From contig NZ_JADCNH010000029.1 of NCBI RefSeq assembly GCF_018904615.1, forward strand, positions 1 to 50,599: a DNA stretch of 50,599 nucleotides, written 5' to 3'. How positions within the stretch are numbered: position 1 is the first letter of the stretch; every line of letters starts with the position of its first letter. The notes under the pieces were generated by a model. That model did not search any database, was not told the origin of the DNA, and saw only the letters and a list, made by a program, of their open reading frames with translations. This document shows positions 26,517 through 34,656 of this stretch, piece after piece. This DNA comes from Verticiella alkaliphila (GTDB lineage Bacteria > Pseudomonadota > Gammaproteobacteria > Burkholderiales > Burkholderiaceae_B). The position numbers and the translations under genes were made by a program.

Positions 26517-27665
26517 CGCGCTCGCCCCGTATGCCTGCGATCCGGCGCACACCCGGGGGCGGCGTCATGCCGAGCCGCCGCCCGAGGGCCGCACGGCCTT
26601 CCAGCGCGACCGCGACCGCATTGTGCACGCCAATGCCTTCGGCGCCTGGAATACAAGACCCAGGTGTTCGTGAACCACGAGGGCGACCTCTTTCGCACGC
26701 GGCTCACGCACAGCCTGGAGGTGGCGCAGATCTCGCGATCCATCGCGCGATCGCTGCGGTTGAACGAGGACCTGATCGAGGCGATCTCGCTCGCGCACGA
26801 TCTCGGCCACACGCCCTTCGGGCATGCGGGGCAGGACGAACTCAACGACTGCCTGCGCGAGCTCGCGCCCGAGACCTACGGCTTCGAGCACAACCTGCAG
26901 AGCCTGCGGGTGGTGGACGAGCTCGAAGAGCGTTATGCGGCCTTCGACGGGCTGAACCTGTGCTTCGAGACGCGCGAGGGCATCTTGAAGCACTGCTCGC
27001 GCGAGCGCGCCGAGCACCTGGGCGACGTGGGCCAGCGCTTTCTGGACGGCACCCAGCCCTCGCTCGAGGCGCAGATCACCAATCTCGCGGATGCCATCGC
27101 CTACAACAACCACGATATCGACGACGGCCTGCGCTCGGGCCTGATCACGCTCGCCCAATTGGACGAGGTGGCAATCTTCGCGCGCCACCGCGACATCGTG
27201 GATGCGGAATACCCCGGCCTGGAAGAGCGCCGGCGCGTGGCCGAGATCGTGCGGCGCATGATCAACACCTTGATCGTGGACCTCACCGCGACCACGGCCG
27301 CCCGCATCGCCGAGCTTGCGCCGGGCTCCGTGGATGCCGTTCGCGCGGCGCCGCGTCTGGCGGGCTTCAGCGATGCGGTCAGACGCGAGGCCGATCAGCT
27401 CAAGGCCTTCCTGCGCGACAACCTGTACCGGCACTATCAGGTGATGCGCATGACGAGCAAGGCGCGGCGCATCGTGCGCGAGCTCTTCACGGCGTTTCTC
27501 GCCGAGCCGCGGCTGCTGCCGCCGCAGTTCCAGCAGCGCGCGGCCCAGCCGGCCCCGGGCGCGCGGGCACGGGCCATCGCCGACTACATCGCGGGGATGA
27601 CGGACCGCTACGCGATTCGGGAGCACAGGCGCCTCTTCGACATGCGCACCGGTCACACCGACTGA
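26509..27665 (+). pseudogene. dgt: Deoxyguanosine triphosphate triphosphohydrolase Dgt, interrupted by a one-base deletion
   Basis: Dgt is an HD-domain phosphohydrolase that cleaves dGTP (or other dNTPs) to nucleoside and triphosphate. The frame starting at ATG 26509 encodes [20 protein letters not shown] and reaches [10 protein letters not shown], then goes out of frame to a TGA after about 55 codons. The remaining protein continues in another frame from [14 protein letters not shown], with the metal-binding THSLEVAQ and [14 protein letters not shown] and the downstream NNHDIDDG. Restoring one C at 26640/26641 would give the expected junction [17 protein letters not shown] within the second frame (26664) could start a truncated 333-residue protein that still contains the HD residues. 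This is a real frameshift mutation or a sequencing error; the rest of the gene shows no decay. Confidence 0.88.
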
Positions 27666-27745
27666 TGGCGCACGTCACAGGCTGACGCAAAGCCGTCAAG
27701 CGCATGCAGTATCCTAGGGGTTTGACAGTCAACCATCGAGGCTCC

Positions 27746-28513
27746 ATGCCGCTCCAGGTACTTTCTCGCCAAACCCACAAGGACTTGCGACTCGTCCGTC
27801 CGGATCAGCCTTGGGCGTTCGCGCGCACGCGCATGATCGCCGGGCTGGTGGCGCCCGAATTGGCAGAAGCCGGCAAATCCTTCCCGATCGCCTTCAGCCG
27901 CAATGGCGATCGCGTCAATGTCCTGTGCCTGCTGGGCCTGGGCGATCGCAATCTCTTCATCGACGAGCAGGGCCGCTGGATCGGCGCCTATATTCCTGCC
28001 GTGCTGCGCGCCTGGCCGTTCTCGCTCGTGCAGCAGGGCGAGCAGCGCGTGATCGGCCTGGACGACGAGAGCGATGCCTTCAGCCGCACCGAGGGCGACC
28101 CGCTCTTCGACGAGGCCGGCGAGCCCAGCGAGCGTCTGCAGAAGACGGTCAAGTTCCTCCAGACCTTCAGCGACCAGGAACAGGTCATGACGCGCGCCGT
28201 CACCGCCCTGGACAAGGCCGGGCTGCTGGTGCCGTGGGATCTGGCGGTCAAGCGCGGTGATGGGTCGGGTCTGAACATCAGCGGCCTGCTCCAGGTGGAT
28301 CGGGCCGCATTCGAGGCATTGCCCGACGACGCCTTCCTCACGCTGCGCCGCGAAGGCGCGCTGCCGCTCGTGTATGCGCACGTGTTCTCGCAGCGCAACG
28401 TGAGTCAGCTCGAGACGCTGGCCAAGCGTCGCGAGGCTGCCCCGGCCGCCGCCCAGGCCACGGCCGATCTGCCGCAGGCGCTGTACATCACTGACGATTA
28501 CCTGAAGTTCTGA
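27746..28513 (+). CDS. SapC family protein
   Basis: A 255-residue soluble protein of the SapC family, named after Campylobacter fetus SapC, whose gene lies with the S-layer export genes sapDEF; its biochemical role is unknown. Recognisable family features are the N-terminal strand pattern around HKDLRLVRPDQPWAFARTRM, PIAFSRNGDRVNVLCLLGLG, the GRWIGAYIPAVLRAWPF segment, and FDEAGEPSERLQKTVKFLQ. There is no signal peptide or membrane segment. ATG 27746 has a GAGG ribosome binding site 6 nt upstream. It is followed after about 70 nt by a small membrane-anchored protein and lies 2.2 kb upstream of a type I secretion system, an arrangement recalling sapCDEF. Confidence 0.82.
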   Translation: MPLQVLSRQTHKDLRLVRPDQPWAFARTRMIAGLVAPELAEAGKSFPIAFSRNGDRVNVLCLLGLGDRNLFIDEQGRWIGAYIPAVLRAWPFSLVQQGEQRVIGLDDESDAFSRTEGDPLFDEAGEPSERLQKTVKFLQTFSDQEQVMTRAVTALDKAGLLVPWDLAVKRGDGSGLNISGLLQVDRAAFEALPDDAFLTLRREGALPLVYAHVFSQRNVSQLETLAKRREAAPAAAQATADLPQALYITDDYLKF

Positions 28514-28580
28514 TGCCGCGTTGGCGACAGGGCCTGCTCTGCCGCCAACGTCCGACTGCTCGATATCGACTCTGCAGCTC

Positions 28581-29033
28581 ATGCGTGCTGTCGTTCTGCT
28601 TCGTGTCGGTCTGGCTTTGTCCATCGCCCTGGCGTTCATGTGGCTGGGGGCGACGACGTACCGCCTTTCACTTGAGGATTACCACCCTCGGCCGGGTACC
28701 TGGCTCTTTCGGACCGGGCTGTCCGCCCTCGTGCGCAATGCGCCCGTCGAGCTTGCGTTGGGGTCGCCGGATTACTTCGGCTCGGTAGGCGATGGGGCGA
28801 AGCTGCCGCAATCGGAAGTGTCGATGATGGTGGCACCCACCGATCGGGAGGCGGCACAACTCGCCTGGCAGGCGCATCTTCATGATGCTGGGTTTGCCCC
28901 GGCCGTGCCGCAGCCGGACGCCCTGGCGCCCGGCGAGACCGCCTACGTTGGGCCGAAAGGGCAGGCGGCCATCCTCGGTTCCTGGCGTGAGCCTGGCGGC
29001 GAGCTTCTGCTGATGCTGAGGCACTACGACTAG
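28581..29033 (+). CDS. Hypothetical membrane-anchored protein
   Basis: I do not recognise this gene. From ATG 28581 the product has 150 residues: one hydrophobic segment at about residues 4-24 (a signal anchor or uncleaved signal), then a soluble, probably periplasmic domain with NAPVELALGSPDYFGS and a C-terminal GGELLLMLRHYD. There is no lipobox. An in-frame ATG at 28521 would add 20 residues that look non-coding. It is co-oriented with the SapC gene and converges on the Crp-type regulator gene, leaving 19 nt between their ends. A link to the secretion system next door is only positional. Confidence 0.6.
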   Translation: MRAVVLLRVGLALSIALAFMWLGATTYRLSLEDYHPRPGTWLFRTGLSALVRNAPVELALGSPDYFGSVGDGAKLPQSEVSMMVAPTDREAAQLAWQAHLHDAGFAPAVPQPDALAPGETAYVGPKGQAAILGSWREPGGELLLMLRHYD

Positions 29034-29052
29034 CGGCGCCGGGCCGCGCGTG

Positions 29053-29793
29053 TCATTCCTGGGCAGCGCCGCGCGCTTCGCCCTTTCCGCGCGAGACGCG
29101 CAGCTCCATCTCGCCGCGGGCAAGTTTGGCGAGGGCCACCGGATTGCGCACGATCAGCCGGCGGTTGTCCTTTTCGACGATGTTGTTCGCGAACAAGGCC
29201 TGCATGGCGCGCGAGACGGTCTCGCGGCTGACGTTGGCGGTGATGGCGATCGCCTGCTGGCTGGGCAGGTTCTCGATGGTGACGAGGCCTTCGTCGTTCC
29301 AGGTGCGGGCCGCACCGTGGAGCACGGCGTAGATGCGCGAGAACGCGCGCGCCATGCCAAGCACCGTGCGGATGTGCGAGGACTGCCGGATCGTATGGCA
29401 CAAGCGCAACAGGATGCGTTCGGCCACGACGGGATGCCGGGTGAAGAGGCGTCGAGCCACGTGGCCGGGCAGTTCGCCCACGAGCGAGGTCGTGGTGGCC
29501 ACCACCGAAGCAGAACGCACGCCGCCGTCGATGACGGCGATCTCGCCCAGGTAGTCGCCGGATTCGACGAAATGCAGGCCGACTTCGCGGCCGTCCTCGG
29601 CAGGGGCGATCACCTGCAGGCGGCCGGAGATGAGCATGACCAGGCTGTCGCCGGGCGAGCCCTTGTGGATCACGTAAGCACGCTTGTCGAACTGCTCGAA
29701 ATGCGTCAAGCCCACCAGTTCCTGCAGGATGGCGGTATCGAGTCCGGCCAGCAGCTTCTGCTGGCGCAAGGCTTCAAGCGGCGAAAAGTCCAC
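29053..29793 (-). CDS. Crp/Fnr family transcriptional regulator
   Basis: A 246-residue regulator with an N-terminal cyclic-nucleotide-binding beta-roll (residues about 15-125; GSPGDSLVMLISGRLQVI, ESGDYLGEIAVIDGG, RSASVVATT) and a C-terminal winged HTH whose recognition helix is SRETVSRAMQAL. The GE.A..GG..RSA pattern matches the cAMP phosphate-binding cassette of Crp, and no Fnr-type cysteine cluster is seen, so it is more Crp-like than Fnr-like; the ligand is not proven. Translation probably starts at GTG 29793. A TAGAAT -10 candidate lies at 29821-29826 on the minus strand. Two Crp-type palindromes occupy the divergent region shared with the type I secretion genes. Confidence 0.9.
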   Translation of the reverse strand: MDFSPLEALRQQKLLAGLDTAILQELVGLTHFEQFDKRAYVIHKGSPGDSLVMLISGRLQVIAPAEDGREVGLHFVESGDYLGEIAVIDGGVRSASVVATTTSLVGELPGHVARRLFTRHPVVAERILLRLCHTIRQSSHIRTVLGMARAFSRIYAVLHGAARTWNDEGLVTIENLPSQQAIAITANVSRETVSRAMQALFANNIVEKDNRRLIVRNPVALAKLARGEMELRVSRGKGEARGAAQE

Positions 29794-29845
29794 GGTAAAC
29801 AGGGCAGCGAGGGAAGGCGAATTCTAGCGGATTCGGTCATCGCTG

Positions 29846-29859
29846 GTGACGGCCGTCAC
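29846..29859. promoter_or_regulatory. Crp-type operator, site 1
   Basis: The perfect 14-bp palindrome GTGACGGCCGTCAC has the Crp half-site arrangement GTGA-N6-TCAC. Its centre (29852.5) lies about 39 bp upstream of the transcription start predicted from the TAGAAT -10 candidate of the regulator gene, close to the class II position, and 32 bp from the centre of site 2. Confidence 0.65.
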
Positions 29860-29874
29860 GTAAATTCATTGTAT

Positions 29875-29894
29875 TGTGTGACCTGGGTCACACA
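29875..29894. promoter_or_regulatory. Crp-type operator, site 2
   Basis: TGTGTGACCTGGGTCACACA is a perfect palindrome apart from its central two bases and contains the exact Crp consensus TGTGA-N6-TCACA (29877-29892). It lies between the divergent regulator gene and the ABC transporter gene. If the transporter promoter uses TAAATT at 29934-29939 as -10, the site centre falls near -61.5, a standard class I activating position; with GATAAC at 29901-29906 it would overlap the core promoter. Confidence 0.8.
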
Positions 29895-29961
29895 TTTGGT
29901 GATAACATCCGCTCGGCTCCGGATGGCCGGACGTAAATTTCTGTGGGTTGAAGGTGATTCC

Positions 29962-31740
29962 ATGGCTGGCAAGCTGAGCGCGCCCCGAGACGAGATCGTA
30001 CAAGCCCTGCTGGGCTTCAAGAAGGCATTCCGCTCTGTCGGCGTCTTCAGCATGATCATCAATCTGCTGATGCTCACCGGTCCGCTCTACATGCTCCAGG
30101 TGTACGACCGCGTCCTGAGCAGCCGTAATACCTACACGCTTCTGATGATCACGATCATCGTCGTCGGGGCCTACATCTTCCTGTCCGCGCTCGAGTACAT
30201 CCGCAGCCAGGTCGTGATTCGCGTGGGTTCGCGTCTCGATCTGCACATGAATCGCCGGGTCTACACCGCCGCGTTCGAGCAGAACCTGAAGAACGGCAAC
30301 GGTAACGCCGGCCAGGCGCTGAGCGATCTCACCACGATCCGCCAGTTCGTCACGGGTAATGCGCTCTTCTCGTTCTTCGATGCGCCCTGGGCCCCCATCT
30401 ACATCGCCGTCATTTTCCTCTTCAACGTGTGGCTCGGCGTTTTCGCCCTGGTTGGCACGCTGATCCTCGTGGCCATGGCGATCATCAACCAGGCGGTCAC
30501 CAAGAAGCCCCTGGCCGAGGCCAACCAGATGTCCGTGGTATCCGGCCAGCACGCCACCAACACGCTGCGCAACGCCGAAGTCATCGAGGCGATGGGCATG
30601 CTGCCCAACCTGCAGGCCCGCTGGTATCGCCTGCACGAGAAGTTCCTGGCCCAGCAGACTGAGGCGAGCAACAAGGCCTCGAGCGTGAGTGCCTTCACCC
30701 GCTTCTTCCGCCTGTCGCTGCAATCGCTGGTGCTGGGCCTGGGCGCGCTGCTGGTGCTCGAAGGCCAGATGACGGCCGGCATGATGATCGCAGGCTCCAT
30801 TCTCCTGGGCCGCGCGCTGGCGCCCGTCGAAGGCCTCATCAACGTGTGGAAGCAGTGGGCGGGCGTCAAGAGCGCCCACGGCCGTCTCGTGAAGCTCCTG
30901 GAGCAGAATCCGGCCCGCAAGTCCGGCATGGAATTGCCTGCACCCACCGGCAAGCTCTCGTTCGAAGGCGTGACCGCAGCCCCCCCGGGAGCCCGCCTGC
31001 CCGTGGTGCGCAACGCCACGTTCGCGCTGGAGCCGGGCGACATCCTCGGCATGATCGGCCCGAGCGGCTCGGGCAAGTCCACGCTGGCGCGCCTCATGGT
31101 GGGCGTGTGGCCGGCCATGGGCGGCAAGGTGCGCCTGGACGGCGCCGACGTCTACCAGTGGAACAAGGACGAGCTCGGCCCGCACGTGGGCTACCTGCCG
31201 CAGGACATCGAGCTCTTTGCGGGTTCGATCAGCGAGAACATCGCGCGCTTTGGCAGCCTCGATGCGGCGAAGGTGATCGCCGCCTCGCGCATGGCCGGCG
31301 TGCACGACATGATCCTGCAATTTCCGCAGGGCTACGATACGGTGATCGGTGACGGCGGTGCCGGGCTGTCCGGCGGCCAGCGCCAGCGCATCGCGCTTGC
31401 CCGGGCACTCTACGGTCTGCCCGCTCTGATCGTACTGGACGAGCCCAATTCCAACCTGGACGAGTCCGGCGAGGAAGCGCTGCGCCAGGCCATCGCCAAG
31501 CTGAAGGAAGCCAAGCGGACGGTGATTCTCATCACCCACCGCACCAGCATCATCGCGGCCACCACCAAGCTCGTGCTGTTGCGCGATGGTGCCGTCAACA
31601 TGTTCGGCCCCACCAATCAGGTGCTCGCTGCCATCGCCCAGGCCAACCAGCGCAAGGCGGGCAATGCCCCGCCCGCGCCGCCCGCCGTGGCGGGCCCGGG
31701 TAGCGCACCGCCTGCGGCCCCCGCGCCGCGCCCGGCCTGA
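29962..31740 (+). CDS. Type I secretion system ABC transporter (PrtD/SapD-like permease-ATPase)
   Basis: A 592-residue half-transporter that energises type I secretion. Its membrane domain (residues about 20-310) has several membrane spans, starting SMIINLLMLTGPLYMLQVYD and followed by DLTTIRQFVTGNALFSFFDA, a sequence typical of the PrtD branch. The ATPase domain has Walker A GPSGSGKST at 366-374, signature LSGGQ at 469-473, Walker B LIVLDEPNSNLD and the H-loop ITHR. No N-terminal C39 peptidase or C39-like domain is present, so the substrates should be RTX-like or S-layer-like proteins with C-terminal signals; none is visible in this window. ATG 29962 has an AAGG ribosome binding site. The C-terminus is a Pro/Ala-rich tail. 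Confidence 0.94.
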   Translation: MAGKLSAPRDEIVQALLGFKKAFRSVGVFSMIINLLMLTGPLYMLQVYDRVLSSRNTYTLLMITIIVVGAYIFLSALEYIRSQVVIRVGSRLDLHMNRRVYTAAFEQNLKNGNGNAGQALSDLTTIRQFVTGNALFSFFDAPWAPIYIAVIFLFNVWLGVFALVGTLILVAMAIINQAVTKKPLAEANQMSVVSGQHATNTLRNAEVIEAMGMLPNLQARWYRLHEKFLAQQTEASNKASSVSAFTRFFRLSLQSLVLGLGALLVLEGQMTAGMMIAGSILLGRALAPVEGLINVWKQWAGVKSAHGRLVKLLEQNPARKSGMELPAPTGKLSFEGVTAAPPGARLPVVRNATFALEPGDILGMIGPSGSGKSTLARLMVGVWPAMGGKVRLDGADVYQWNKDELGPHVGYLPQDIELFAGSISENIARFGSLDAAKVIAASRMAGVHDMILQFPQGYDTVIGDGGAGLSGGQRQRIALARALYGLPALIVLDEPNSNLDESGEEALRQAIAKLKEAKRTVILITHRTSIIAATTKLVLLRDGAVNMFGPTNQVLAAIAQANQRKAGNAPPAPPAVAGPGSAPPAAPAPRPA

Positions 31741-31787
31741 GCCATCCTCCGAACCCTGCTGCACAACGCCTTTCTACGTACATCGCC

Positions 31788-33158
31788 ATGGCAAAATTCT
31801 TTGGCCGCAAGAAGTCTGAGGAGGACGTCGAAGTCCTCGGCGCCGACGTGCTCGATGCACCGGCCAGCGCCGTCGACATCGACGATCGCCGCCACACCCG
31901 TGCAGGCTGGTTCATCGTCCTGTTCGGCGTCTTCGGCTTTCTCGCCTGGGCCGCCTTCGCGCCCCTGGACCAGGGCGTGCCGGCCCCTGGCACCGTCATG
32001 GTCTCGGGCAATCGCCAGGCCGTGCAGAATTTGGTGGGCGGCGTCGTCGACGAGATCCTCGTGCGTGACGGCGCCCGGGTCAAGGCGGGTGACGTGCTGA
32101 TCCGCATGAACGAGACCCAGTCCAAGTCCGAGGCTGAGAGCCTGCGCGGCCAGTACTACTCGCTCATGGCGGTCGAGGCGCGCCTGGCGGCCGAGCGCGA
32201 TGGCCAGACCCAGATCACCTACCCGAAGGCCCTGCTCGATGCGCAGTCCGATCCGCGCGTGACGCAGTCGATCGGCCTGCAGAACCAGCTTTTCGAATCG
32301 CGTCGCCTTGCGCTGCAAAGCGAGCTCGATGCCGGCGCCGAGGGCGTGGCCGCGCTGCGTGCGCAGATCACGGGTCTGCAATCCATCGTGAGCTCGCGCA
32401 AGGATCAGGCGGGCTTCCTGAAGGAGCAGCTCACCGGCATGCGCGATCTGTCGCGTGAAGGCTATGTGCCGCGCAACCGCCTGCTCGAACTCGAGCGCAC
32501 CTGGAGCCAGCTCAATGGCGACCTGGCTGAAGCCAGTGCCGGCATCGTGCAGGCTCAGCGCCAGATCAGCGAGATGCAGCAGCGCATGACGCTGCGCCGC
32601 CAGGAATACCAGCGTGAAGTGCGCACCCAGCTCACCGACACCCAGCGTGAAGTGCAGACGCTCCACAGCCGCATCACCTATGCTGACTTCGCCCTGCGCC
32701 ACGCCGACGTGCGTGCGCCTGCGAGCGGGGTGGTGGTGGGTCTGTCGATCTTCACCAACGGCGGTGTGGTCCAGGCAGGCACGCACATGATGGATATCGT
32801 GCCGGCCGACGAGCCCCTGATGGTCGAGGTCAAGGTGCCCGTGCACCTGATCGACAAGGTCTATCCGGAGCTGCCGGTGGAGATGATGTTCACCGCCTTC
32901 AACCAGCGCTCCACGCCGCATATTCCCGGCAAGGTCGTGACCGTGTCGGCCGACCGCCTGGTCGAGGAAAAGACCGGCGAGCCCTACTACCGCGTCGAAG
33001 CGCAGGTCACGCCCGAGGGCGAGAAGATGCTCACCACGCACGACGTGCGCCCAGGCATGCCCGTGGAAGTCCTGGTGAAGACGGGTGAGCGCTCGCTGCT
33101 CAACTACCTCTTCCGTCCCATCCTGGATCGTGCCAACACGGCCCTGGTGCAGGAGTAA
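31788..33158 (+). CDS. Type I secretion membrane fusion protein (HlyD/PrtE family)
   Basis: The periplasmic adaptor linking the ABC transporter to the outer-membrane channel. The 456-residue product has a cytoplasmic tail (1-38), one membrane span at about 40-60 (GWFIVLFGVFGFLAWAAFAP), a split biotinyl-lipoyl domain (VQNLVGGVVDEILVRDGARV and, after the hairpin, DVRAPASGVVVGL), and a long alpha-helical coiled-coil hairpin at about 105-300. The C-terminal beta-barrel includes GEPYYRVEAQV and GMPVEVLVKTGERS, the HlyD family signature. It follows the ABC gene by 47 nt and precedes the TolC-like gene by 9 nt. Confidence 0.94.
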   Translation: MAKFFGRKKSEEDVEVLGADVLDAPASAVDIDDRRHTRAGWFIVLFGVFGFLAWAAFAPLDQGVPAPGTVMVSGNRQAVQNLVGGVVDEILVRDGARVKAGDVLIRMNETQSKSEAESLRGQYYSLMAVEARLAAERDGQTQITYPKALLDAQSDPRVTQSIGLQNQLFESRRLALQSELDAGAEGVAALRAQITGLQSIVSSRKDQAGFLKEQLTGMRDLSREGYVPRNRLLELERTWSQLNGDLAEASAGIVQAQRQISEMQQRMTLRRQEYQREVRTQLTDTQREVQTLHSRITYADFALRHADVRAPASGVVVGLSIFTNGGVVQAGTHMMDIVPADEPLMVEVKVPVHLIDKVYPELPVEMMFTAFNQRSTPHIPGKVVTVSADRLVEEKTGEPYYRVEAQVTPEGEKMLTTHDVRPGMPVEVLVKTGERSLLNYLFRPILDRANTALVQE

Positions 33159-33167
33159 GGAAGCCAT

Positions 33168-34643
33168 ATGAAGATCCGCACCGGCTTGCTTGCCGTCATC
33201 GCCGCCTACGCCGCCTCGGTGGGCTCGGCCCACGCCTTCGGCCTCATGGACGCGTTCATGGCGGCCCGGCAGTTCGATCCGCAATACCGTGCCGCCTGGC
33301 AGACCCGCGAGGCGGGCCTGCAAGAGGAGCGCATCGCGCGCGCGCAGTTGCTGCCGCAGGCGTCGTTCAGCTACGGCTACAACCGCAACTGGCTCACGCA
33401 GAACGTCGAGAATCCGCAGACGGGCCAGACCCAGACCAACTCGAACGACAACTATCCGAGCTACGTGGGCCGCATCGAAGTGCGCCAGCCGGTGGTGAAC
33501 TTCCAGGGCTGGGCGGGGCTGCGCCAGGGGCAGGCGCTCTCGCGCATGGCCGAGGTCGAGTTCGACGGCCGGCACCAGGAACTGATGCTGCGCCTGTACG
33601 AGACCTATGCCAACACCTTGCTCGCGCGCGACCAGCTGTCGATCGCGCAATCGCAGGCTACGGCGCTCGAAGAGCAGATGCGCTCGAACGACCTGATGTT
33701 CAAGGCAGGCGAGGGCACGCGTACCGACATGATCGAGACCCGCTCGCGCTATGACGTCGCACGCGCGCAGGTGATCGCCGCCGAGGACGAACTGGGCGCG
33801 GCGCTGCGCGAGCTGATCGGGATCGTCGGGCCCGGCCAGCTGACCAGCGTCGAGCAACTCGATCAGCTCGTGCCCAAGTTCTCGCCGTCGCCGGCGCAGC
33901 TCGACAGCGTGGAGCAATGGGTGCAGCTTGGGCGCACCAGCAATGCGCAGGTGGCCGCGGGGCGCTTCAACGTGCAGGCCGCGGACGCCAATGTAGACCG
34001 CAGCCGTGCAGGCCATTATCCGCAACTGAACCTCGTCGCCGCGCACCAGCGTGACGAGGCGGACTCAGTGTCCACGATCAACCAGCGCAATCGCAACAGC
34101 ATGATCGGCGTGCAATTGAGCGTGCCGATCTTCTCGGGCGGCGGCGTGAGTGCGCAGACGTCCCAGGCCGTGGCCAACTACCAGCGGGCGCAGGCCGAGC
34201 TCGACGCCACCAGTTCCGGCGTCGAGGTGGAACTGCGCCGTCAGTACGCCCTGGTGCAGAGCAACGCGGCCAAGATCCAGGCGCTTGAGAGCGCGGTGGA
34301 GTCGGCCACGCTGCTCGTCGAAGCCACCCAGAAGAGCGTGGCCGGCGGCATGCGCGTGAACCTGGACGTTCTCAACGCCGAAGAGCGCCTTTTCACGGCG
34401 CGGCGCGATCTCGCCCAGGCGCGCTACGACTATCTCAACGCCTTCATGCAGCTGCGCTACTACGCCGGCGTGCTGACCGTGGACGACTTGCAGACCGTGG
34501 CGCGCTACTTCGCGCCCCCGGGAACGTACGGTCGCGACTCGGCCTACAGCAGCAACGAGACCGAGAAGATCGACATGAAGGCCGCGAGCCGCTCTCCGAG
34601 CGCCTCGGTGGGCCGCCTGCCGGCCAGCGCCCGCGCGCGCTGA
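33168..34643 (+). CDS. TolC-family outer membrane channel of the type I secretion system
   Basis: A 491-residue outer-membrane efflux protein. Residues 1-23 form a signal peptide ending AHA, followed by FGLMDAFMAARQFDPQYRAA, the usual TolC-type N-terminus. Two repeats of long helices and beta segments follow, with QPVVNFQGWAGLRQG near 110 and the matching SVPIFSGGGVSAQTSQ near 320. The last ~35 residues are basic and Ser-rich and extend past the normal end of the fold. A strong AAGGAAG ribosome binding site precedes ATG 33168. It is the last gene of the ABC-MFP-TolC operon and converges with the indolepyruvate oxidoreductase gene 13 nt away. Confidence 0.93.
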   Translation: MKIRTGLLAVIAAYAASVGSAHAFGLMDAFMAARQFDPQYRAAWQTREAGLQEERIARAQLLPQASFSYGYNRNWLTQNVENPQTGQTQTNSNDNYPSYVGRIEVRQPVVNFQGWAGLRQGQALSRMAEVEFDGRHQELMLRLYETYANTLLARDQLSIAQSQATALEEQMRSNDLMFKAGEGTRTDMIETRSRYDVARAQVIAAEDELGAALRELIGIVGPGQLTSVEQLDQLVPKFSPSPAQLDSVEQWVQLGRTSNAQVAAGRFNVQAADANVDRSRAGHYPQLNLVAAHQRDEADSVSTINQRNRNSMIGVQLSVPIFSGGGVSAQTSQAVANYQRAQAELDATSSGVEVELRRQYALVQSNAAKIQALESAVESATLLVEATQKSVAGGMRVNLDVLNAEERLFTARRDLAQARYDYLNAFMQLRYYAGVLTVDDLQTVARYFAPPGTYGRDSAYSSNETEKIDMKAASRSPSASVGRLPASARAR

Positions 34644-34656
34644 CCGGCACCCCGCA

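Noticed and set aside
27713-27745. TTGACA upstream of the SapC gene as a -35 element
   Set aside because: The matching -10 position would fall at or beyond the start codon, so it cannot be the promoter of that gene as read.
29866-34046. Long minus-strand ORFs (632 and 809 codons) opposite the type I secretion genes
   Set aside because: His/Arg/Asp-rich shadow translations without domains; the plus-strand genes are unambiguous.
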